Shown here: positions 1 through 5,164 of the stretch, one piece after another
Layout of the letters: each line of letters opens with the position of its first letter
How positions within the stretch are numbered: the first letter of the stretch is position 1
Source of the DNA: an uncultured Collinsella sp.
GTDB taxonomy: Bacteria; Actinomycetota; Coriobacteriia; Coriobacteriales; Coriobacteriaceae
Length of the DNA stretch: 14,183 nt
NCBI GenBank assembly: GCA_902491915.1
Contig: CABUJL010000039.1
Location: forward strand, 1-14,183
Direction of reading: 5' to 3'
Program-made: the position numbers and the translations under genes
Notes under the pieces: model-generated
Databases searched by the model: none
What the model saw: the letters and a program-made list of their open reading frames with translations, nothing else
Told to the model about the DNA's origin: nothing

Positions 1-315
1 GAACTGGTGCGGGGGATGGCTGACACTTTCCCCGGCGGTGTGCTGGTCTTTGATGCTGCCAATCGGACGGCAGTAAAGATGATCGCAAAAACATGGCTTA
101 AGACTGCAAAAATCAAGGATGTTGGGGCATATTTTGCGGTTTCGGATGCCGCCAAGGAAATCGGCGCGTGGGACAGCCGTCTGCAGGTCACAAGTCGCGG
201 CTATATGCTGGGTTATAACGATTTGAGAGACCCTTCTGTCAGCGGCTTTTTCCGGTTTCTCGCAAGGGTCGGTGACAACGGGATGAAAATGCAAATCGTG
301 AAAATAAGATTTTGA
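1..315 (+). CDS. C-terminal part of a probable class I SAM-dependent methyltransferase
   Basis: The frame is open at the left edge, so only the last 104 codons are present; the true start lies outside the window. The fragment has an FPGG-V-LVFDAAN stretch, then a V-G-A-Y-F motif, then S-R-G-Y-M-L-G-Y and a C-terminal SGFFRFLARVGD segment. From memory, this pattern matches the end of methyltransferases of the leucine carboxyl methyltransferase / TcmP-like O-methyltransferase group, which transfer a methyl group from S-adenosylmethionine. The SAM-binding glycine motif would be upstream and is not visible, so neither catalytic competence nor substrate can be judged. It is the only gene on this strand before position 10515. 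A strong terminator 14 nt after the stop separates it from the convergent sugar locus. Confidence 0.55.
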   Translation, partial: ELVRGMADTFPGGVLVFDAANRTAVKMIAKTWLKTAKIKDVGAYFAVSDAAKEIGAWDSRLQVTSRGYMLGYNDLRDPSVSGFFRFLARVGDNGMKMQIVKIRF

Positions 316-328
316 GAGGCAAAAATGC

Positions 329-378
329 AAAAGACGAGCACTTCTTGCCGCTCAATTGGCAAGAAGCGCTCGTCTTTT
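329..378. terminator. Bidirectional intrinsic terminator between convergent genes
   Basis: Outer arms AAAAGACGAGC (329-339) and GCTCGTCTTTT (368-378) continue into inner arms CTTCTTGCC (341-349) and GGCAAGAAG (358-366). There is one A/C mismatch and an 8-nt loop, giving a stem of about 20 bp. The arms end in T runs on both strands, so the structure can stop transcription of the methyltransferase from the left and of the sugar operon from the right. Confidence 0.93.
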
Positions 379-410
379 CTTAACGCGTCGTATGGCGGAG
401 AGAGCGCAAG

Positions 411-1295
411 TTACGCGAGCGCCCTTCTTGCCAGCTCGGCCGCGCCAAGGATTCCTTGGTCGCCGCCGCAGCCCGGAGCGCAGATGTAGCTCTCTATGTC
501 CTTAAGCTCGGCGGTCTGGATGTAGCCACCCAGATATTCGAGGGTCTTCTTGCGGACGATGCCGTAGAGCTGCTCCTGGTGCATCACGCCGCCGCCGAGG
601 ACGATACGGCGAGGCGAGTACATGAGCACGAGGTTCGCGCACATCTGCCCCAGATAATCCCCCTCGAGCGCCCACACCTCAGCGTTGTCCGCGAGCTCGG
701 CCGCGGGCTTTCCCCAGCGCGCGGCGATGGCGGGGCCGGAGGCGAGGCCCTCGAGACAGCTCGCGTGGCTCGGGCAGACGCAGCGTCCCTCCTCGGTGGG
801 ACGGGTCCTTACCAGCATGTGGCCGGCCTCGGGGTGCAGCATGCCGTGAAGGAGCCTGCCCGCGCACATGACGCCCGCGCCCACGCCGGTGCCGATGGTC
901 ACGTAGACGGCGTCCTCGAGCCCCTTGCAGCAGCCGAAGACCACTTCGCCGAGGCAGGCAACGTTCACGTCCGTGTCTTAGGTCACCGGAATCCCGAGGG
1001 CGTCGGCGAACGCGGCGCGAAGACCATAGCCTCGCCACGCGAGCTTGGGCGTCTGGAGGATGGAACCGTAGCGCTCATCGTTGGGGTCGACGCAGGTCGG
1101 GCCGAAGGCGCCGATGCCCAACGCGTTCACATCGCGGGCGGTGAACCACTCGACCATTTGTGGGACGGTCTCGGCGGGCGTAAGCGTCGGGGTCTCCATA
1201 CGGTCGAGAACCTCGCCGTCGCCGGACACCACGGCACAGACCATCTTGGTCCCGCCGGCCTCGAGGGCGCCGAGCCTCATTTGCTTTTCGCTCAT
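411..1295 (-). pseudogene. ROK-family fructokinase interrupted by one in-frame stop codon
   Basis: Read through, the frame gives a protein of 294 positions, the normal size for fructokinases of the ScrK/GmuE type, which phosphorylate fructose (or a related hexose) with ATP. It opens with LGALEAGGTK, the ATP-binding ROK motif. It continues with IGIGAFGP, D-T-D-V-N (the catalytic aspartate loop), IGTGVGAG, HPEAGHM, a C-V-C-P----C zinc-site pattern, GLASGPAIAARWG and ILGGGV. A TAA at 978-980 (minus strand) replaces the codon two before the catalytic-loop aspartate, giving ...G-I-P-V-T-stop-D-T-D-V-N. Both flanks are in the same frame and otherwise intact, so one base change (for example TAC or TAT to TAA) explains the break. 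The start at 1295 has AAGGAGG about 6 nt upstream. It is the last gene of the PTS/GH172 operon. The 5' piece (105 aa) lacks the catalytic residue; the 3' piece could start only at a weak GTG (968). A sequencing error remains possible. Confidence 0.9.
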
Positions 1296-1312
1296 GTGAT
1301 CCTCCTTACAAA

Positions 1313-1347
1313 GGGACGCCCGCAGTCATGGTCAACCGCGGGCGCCC
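1313..1347 (-). terminator. Intra-operon hairpin between the GH172 gene and the fructokinase
   Basis: Arms GGGACGCCCGC (1313-1323) and GCGGGCGCCC (1338-1347) pair over about 10 bp with one bulged base and a 14-nt loop. On the minus strand it is followed by TTTGT and then the fructokinase ribosome-binding site. The short T run suggests a weak or partial terminator, or an RNA-stabilising or processing hairpin, lowering expression of the last gene. Confidence 0.5.
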
Positions 1348-1374
1348 ATAACGTTGGCTTGTTTCGAGGCGACC

Positions 1375-2499
1375 CTACCTGGGCACGCGGTCCTGCCTTG
1401 TGGCAAACGGGGCGAGCACGGCGTGCGGCTCGCTTTGGTACCAGTAGGCGACGGTGGAGATGTCGTCCTCGCGCTCGTAGAGCTTGATGTCGTCGTTGCC
1501 GAGGTCCTGGAACGTCACGCGCAGGTCCTCCTTGAACGAGATCGGGTCGGGAAGGTGCCACCTGTAGAGGCCGTGCCTGGGCAGCGCGTCGTCGTTGGTC
1601 GCGAGCATCGGGTTCGGGTTCGGCTTGCCCGCGCTGAAGCGGTCGCGTGTGGCGTCGCGCGTCGAGCGGTACGGGTAGCCGGCGAACAGCGTGTTGAAGC
1701 ACTGCGCCTCGGGCAGCGCGTGGGGCGGCCTGTCGAGGAAGGCCCAGGCACCGCCGAAGTAGTCCTCGGCTCCCGTCGAGGTGACCGTGGGGAACTCCTC
1801 GTCGCCGTCGAGGAAGAACTTCATCTCGCCCTCGCCCCACCAATAGCGCTCCAGGGCGCACAGGGCCATGTAGGTGCCGACGTAGTAGCCCTTACCGCGC
1901 ACGCCGTCGAGCACGGTGTAGTCGACGCCCCTGCGGGTGCTGCGCTCGCGGTTAAAACGGGCGTGGAAGTACATGGCGTCGTCCGGCACGTCGGTGAGCG
2001 CGTAGTTGAACGTGTAGAAGATGTACTTAATGAACCCGGGGTGCTCGCTCGTAAGCGTGACCTTGGCGTGCTTCCTGAAAGGCATCTCGAAGTAGCAGTT
2101 CATGCCGCCCGTCGGGTTCACGCAGATGGGCATCGAGTTGACGATGGCGCGCTCACCGAAGCCGTTGCAGAAGAAGTCGCCGACAGGGCACTCGACCGAG
2201 GGGGTCTCCTCGTCGTCCCAGTAGAAGCGCAGCACGAGGTCGCGCATGACGAAGCTGCCGGCGGCGGTCTTGTCGGGGACGGTCATCCAGATGTGGCGGA
2301 TGATGCCGGGGCCCTCGATGTCCGCGAGCGTGATGGTCTCGCCGGACTCAAGGGGCACGCAGCACGAGCCCTTGCGGCCGACGCCGAGGTGGCTGGCCGA
2401 CATGGCGGCACGGCCCTTCTCGCCCGTGATGTTCTCGGGGGTGATGGCGCGGCTTTCCTCACCGCCGTGCATCCACACGTCCTTAAGGAACTCTCTCAT
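1375..2499 (-). CDS. DUF2961 / GH172-family glycoside hydrolase, cytosolic
   Basis: This 374-residue protein has the hallmarks of the DUF2961 family, now GH172. These include an IEGPGIIRHIWMTV stretch (residues 61-74), VLRFYWDDEETPSVECPVGDFF (89-110), a W-W-G-E-G-E motif (220-225), FFLDGDEEFPT (228-238) and T-G-A-E-D-Y-F (242-248). Characterised family members use two glutamates; those in the last-named W-W-G-E-G-E and T-G-A-E-D-Y-F motifs are the likely catalytic pair here. Known GH172 activities are on alpha-D-fructofuranose (difructose dianhydride I synthase/hydrolase of Bifidobacterium dentium) and on D-arabinofuranose. There is no signal peptide, so it should act on substrate delivered by the PTS. 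The start is supported by AGGAGG about 5 nt upstream, in the 12-nt gap after the EIIA stop. The fructokinase next door argues for a fructose-containing substrate, but this is inference. The family call is firm and the substrate is not. Confidence 0.9.
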   Translation of the reverse strand: MREFLKDVWMHGGEESRAITPENITGEKGRAAMSASHLGVGRKGSCCVPLESGETITLADIEGPGIIRHIWMTVPDKTAAGSFVMRDLVLRFYWDDEETPSVECPVGDFFCNGFGERAIVNSMPICVNPTGGMNCYFEMPFRKHAKVTLTSEHPGFIKYIFYTFNYALTDVPDDAMYFHARFNRERSTRRGVDYTVLDGVRGKGYYVGTYMALCALERYWWGEGEMKFFLDGDEEFPTVTSTGAEDYFGGAWAFLDRPPHALPEAQCFNTLFAGYPYRSTRDATRDRFSAGKPNPNPMLATNDDALPRHGLYRWHLPDPISFKEDLRVTFQDLGNDDIKLYEREDDISTVAYWYQSEPHAVLAPFATRQDRVPR

Positions 2500-2511
2500 C
2501 GTCGACCTCCT

Positions 2512-2910
2512 CTATTCGTCGTCTTCGCACTCGGCGGAACTGGCACCGTTCACGTAGACGATCTGCTGGCGCGCCTCGTCGACGAGGGCGTCGAAGTCGA
2601 GTTTCTCGTCGGGGCGCGCGAGCGCGACCGTCATGGCGAGCGGGAGGTTGACACCCGCGATCACGTGGATCCGGTCGGAGGCGAAGCGGGAGAAGCGCTG
2701 GTTCACGCTGCCGCCGAGCGCGTCGGTGAGGACGACGACCTCGTCAGTGCCCGAAAGAGCCGCCTCGACCGCCGCGTCGAGCCCCTCGCCGTTGTCGTTC
2801 ACGTAGGCGCACACGGCGTTGACGGCGTCGCTCTTACCCGTAAGGAACTCGAGGGTGTCCTTGAAGCCCTGGGCGAGAAGGGAATGGCTCGCCACAACTA
2901 TCTTTCTCAT
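2512..2910 (-). CDS. PTS mannose-family EIIA subunit
   Basis: This soluble 132-residue EIIA of the mannose/fructose/sorbose PTS family takes phosphate from HPr and passes it to EIIB. The N-terminus RKIVVASHSLLAQG contains the expected phospho-acceptor His9. The middle has VVVLTDALGGSVNQ, the family's loop around the active site, followed by HVIAGVNLPLAM. The length is normal for a free-standing EIIA domain. The C-terminal tail is acidic (ECEDDE). It lies 26 nt after EIID and 12 nt before the GH172 gene, inside one transcription unit. Its ribosome-binding site is weak (GGTGA just upstream of the ATG), so translation may depend on coupling with EIID. Sugar specificity cannot be read from EIIA. 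Confidence 0.95.
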   Translation of the reverse strand: MRKIVVASHSLLAQGFKDTLEFLTGKSDAVNAVCAYVNDNGEGLDAAVEAALSGTDEVVVLTDALGGSVNQRFSRFASDRIHVIAGVNLPLAMTVALARPDEKLDFDALVDEARQQIVYVNGASSAECEDDE

Positions 2911-2936
2911 TGATTCACCAATCTCTTGGGTCGAAG

Positions 2937-3770
2937 CTAGGCGAGGATGCCAGCGGCGGAGGCGACCATCGCGAGGACGATCACCACGAGGATGAGGACC
3001 GTCATGCTCGCGTTCTTCTTGGTAAGAAGGTAATACGCGCTTCCCGTGATGGCGGCGGGGATCATGGCAGGCAGGATCTTGTCGAGCAGCCGCTGAATCT
3101 CCATCGAGACGTCGCCGAAGCTGAAGCTAATCGGGCAGGTGACGCCGATGACCGAGGCGATGAGGCAGCCGACCACGGTGAGGCCGAGCACGGAGGCGGC
3201 GGCAGTGAGGTTGGGAAGCTTCTCGCTGAAGTCGGTGACGAGCTTCACGCCCTGCTTGTAGCCGAACTCGAGGGCGTGCATGCGGACCCAGAAGATGGCC
3301 AGGATGAGCGCGAACCAGATGCCGGCTCCCACGGGGTTGCCCTCGATGGCCATGTAGGCGGCGATGGAGCCCATGATGGTCGGGATCATGGTCATGAGCA
3401 GGGAGTCGCCGACGCCGGCGAGCGGTCCCATGGTGCCGATCTTCAGGTCTTGGACGGCGTCCGCCGCCGCTAGGCCGTCGCGTTCCTCCATGGCCACGCA
3501 GGCGCCAAGGATGATGGCGGCGAGCCAAGGCTGGGTATTGTAGTAGCGGAAGTGGTTGTTGAGCGCTTGCTTATAGTCCTCGTCGTTCGTGTAGATCTTC
3601 CTCAGGACCGGCGAGAGGGCGTAGGCGACTGAGGCGCCCTGCTGGGTCTGGTAGTTGAAGGTGCACACGCTCATGAGCCAGCGCCAGTTCGCGTTGCGCA
3701 GATCCTTCTTGGTGACCTTGTAGCCGGAGGGCTTGCCCTCGGCGACGGCGGTGATGTTCTCGTTTTCCAT
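2937..3770 (-). CDS. PTS mannose-family EIID subunit
   Basis: This 277-residue membrane subunit forms the sugar channel together with EIIC. Family features visible are VTKKDLRNANWRW near the N-terminus, FNYQTQQG (38-45), HFRYYNTQPWLAAIILG (73-89), the conserved MGPLAGVGDSL (114-124), and a strongly hydrophobic C-terminal segment (about 253-276) preceded by LLTKKN. The length matches the family norm. The ATG follows the EIIC stop by only 2 nt (TAA-CC-ATG), with a GGAGAGG ribosome-binding site inside the end of EIIC, so the two are almost certainly translationally coupled. Together with EIIB, EIIC and EIIA it makes a complete four-subunit PTS permease. The EIID subunit is diagnostic of the mannose superfamily. 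Confidence 0.96.
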   Translation of the reverse strand: MENENITAVAEGKPSGYKVTKKDLRNANWRWLMSVCTFNYQTQQGASVAYALSPVLRKIYTNDEDYKQALNNHFRYYNTQPWLAAIILGACVAMEERDGLAAADAVQDLKIGTMGPLAGVGDSLLMTMIPTIMGSIAAYMAIEGNPVGAGIWFALILAIFWVRMHALEFGYKQGVKLVTDFSEKLPNLTAAASVLGLTVVGCLIASVIGVTCPISFSFGDVSMEIQRLLDKILPAMIPAAITGSAYYLLTKKNASMTVLILVVIVLAMVASAAGILA

Positions 3771-3772
3771 GG

Positions 3773-4558
3773 TTACTCATCCTCTCCGATGAAGGCGTCT
3801 GCGGAAGCGTGGGCGGCGAGCTCGGTGTCCCTCTCGGCACGCTGGTAGAACGCGATCGCGAGGGCAACGCCGACGATGGCGGCGCCGATGATGGGCACGT
3901 TCAGGAAGGCCGAGAGGAAGAAGCCGACGAGCAGGTACTGGAAGTACTTGCCGGTGGGCATGTAGCGGAGCAGCATGGCGATACCGATGGCCGGGAGCAT
4001 CTTGCCGGCGAGGGTGAGGCCGGAGAGGAACCACTGAGGCATGACCTCGAGGAGCCAGTTGACGGCGGGCTGGCCGAGCGTCACGGAGACAAAGACGGGC
4101 AGGGCGGCGCACAGGCCGAAGAGCGCGGGGCAGACCCACAGGATGGCGTTCATCTGATTGAACTTACCCTCGTTGCAGAACTTCTGGGACTTCTCGACGA
4201 CGAAGCCGTTGAGGATCTTGACGATGACGTCGAGCTGGATGCCGAGCATGCCGACCGGCAGGCCGATGGCGAGGCCCGTGTCCGCGCCCAGGGTCACGCC
4301 GTAGGCGGTGGCGATGATGGCCATCGTGCCGTAGTCGGGAATCGACGAGCCGCCGAAGCCCGCGACGCCGAGCTGCATGAGCTGGATGGTGCCGCCGATG
4401 ACGAGGCCGGTCTGCCAGTCGCCCATGACGACGCCGGTGATAAGGCCCCAGAAGACGGCATAGTTGACGAAGATCATCGGGATGCCGTAGTAGTCCACGT
4501 GCTTGATGAAGGCCAGCAGGGTCAAAAGGACGACCTGCAGGATAGTGAAGTTGACCAT
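3773..4558 (-). CDS. PTS mannose/sorbose-family EIIC permease subunit
   Basis: This 261-residue polytopic membrane protein is the sugar-binding permease half of the transporter. Visible features are an N-terminal hydrophobic helix, a D-Y-Y-G-I-P segment (22-27), LITGVVMGDWQTGLVIGGTIQLMQLG (39-64) with the conserved GGTIQL motif, G-S-S-I-P-D (70-75), and several further membrane segments. The C-terminus is charged and probably cytosolic. The start has AAGGAGGG about 4 nt upstream, in the 9-nt gap after EIIB. The permease class covers mannose, fructose, sorbose, N-acetylgalactosamine and related sugars. The gene context (GH172, fructokinase) suggests a fructose-type substrate, but nothing in the EIIC sequence proves it. 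Confidence 0.96.
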   Translation of the reverse strand: MVNFTILQVVLLTLLAFIKHVDYYGIPMIFVNYAVFWGLITGVVMGDWQTGLVIGGTIQLMQLGVAGFGGSSIPDYGTMAIIATAYGVTLGADTGLAIGLPVGMLGIQLDVIVKILNGFVVEKSQKFCNEGKFNQMNAILWVCPALFGLCAALPVFVSVTLGQPAVNWLLEVMPQWFLSGLTLAGKMLPAIGIAMLLRYMPTGKYFQYLLVGFFLSAFLNVPIIGAAIVGVALAIAFYQRAERDTELAAHASADAFIGEDE

Positions 4559-4567
4559 GATCCCTCC

Positions 4568-5041
4568 TTAGATGAGGTCGGCGACGGAGACGGGCTTGTC
4601 GGCGGGCACGAACTGTGCCGTCACCTTGACGCCGCGGGCGATGAGCGCCTTGTAGCTCTGGACGTTCTCGGCGGAGGCATAGGCGCGCTGGGTGAGCTGG
4701 ACGCCGCCCTCCTTGACGAGCGAGCCGCCGACGATCAGCGACGGGAGCTCGATGCCCGACTCGACCAGGTGAAGGATCGTCTCGGGCTCCTTGGCGATGA
4801 CAAAGACCTTCTCGCGGTCGTACTTGCCCGCCGCGAAGTTCTTGAGCGCGGTCTGCTCGGAGATGATCGAGACGGCCATGCCCGCGGGGCGCGCCATCCT
4901 CATGGTGGACTTCAGGACCTCGTCGCCGGCGACCTTGTCGTCGATGACCATGACTCGGGTCGCGCCCGACACCGGGGCCCACTGCGTCACGATGATGCCG
5001 TGAAGCAGGCGATTGTCGATTCGTGCCATAACAACACTCAT
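4568..5041 (-). CDS. PTS mannose/sorbose-family EIIB subunit
   Basis: This soluble 157-residue EIIB receives phosphate from EIIA on a histidine and transfers it to the incoming sugar. The signature R-I-D-N-R-L-L-H-G (residues 7-15) contains the phospho-acceptor His14, followed by IIVTQW. Other family segments are VMVIDDKVAGDEVLKSTMRMA, KVFVIAKEPETI, and an N-V-Q-S-Y-K-A-L C-terminal part. I chose the ATG at 5041 because AGGAG lies about 6 nt upstream. A longer in-frame extension to 5110 is possible but adds a sequence unlike EIIB and has no ribosome-binding site. A second ATG (5029) lies four codons in. It is the first PTS gene after the regulator, 123 nt downstream of the regulator stop. Its homologues phosphorylate LevR-type regulators when sugar is absent, which would link it to the upstream gene. 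Confidence 0.95.
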   Translation of the reverse strand: MSVVMARIDNRLLHGIIVTQWAPVSGATRVMVIDDKVAGDEVLKSTMRMARPAGMAVSIISEQTALKNFAAGKYDREKVFVIAKEPETILHLVESGIELPSLIVGGSLVKEGGVQLTQRAYASAENVQSYKALIARGVKVTAQFVPADKPVSVADLI

Positions 5042-5083
5042 GTTTGCTCCTATCAAATGAAGTTTTACGTTCGGTACTGCCTC

Positions 5084-5104
5084 GGCGCTATCCGGATTCG
5101 CGCC
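5084..5104. promoter_or_regulatory. Imperfect palindrome upstream of the PTS genes
   Basis: GGCGCTATCC (5084-5093) faces GGATTCGCGCC (5094-5104), an inverted repeat with one extra base, centred about 53 nt upstream of the EIIB start. It could be an operator or a small RNA hairpin. I saw no convincing -35/-10 pair or sigma-54 -24/-12 pair in the 123-nt gap, so the PTS genes may be partly co-transcribed with the regulator. Confidence 0.35.
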
Positions 5105-5164
5105 GGGCAAGGGGTTATCGGATTATTGAGGACGCGCGGTCGGCTTGCGGCGGCGCGGGGAAGG

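Noticed and set aside
1354..2913. 519-codon open frame on the plus strand opposite the GH172 and EIIA genes
   Set aside because: It is the antisense shadow of GC-rich genes; its translation is repetitive in V, A, R, E and H with no domain, and the minus-strand genes have firm motifs and ribosome-binding sites.
5042..5110. N-terminal extension of EIIB to 5110
   Set aside because: The extra residues are unlike any EIIB, and the good ribosome-binding site sits before 5041.
5042..5164. Sigma-54 type -24/-12 promoter before EIIB
   Set aside because: The closest match, a GG and a GC on the minus strand around 5080-5095, has the wrong spacing (11 instead of 10) and otherwise poor consensus.
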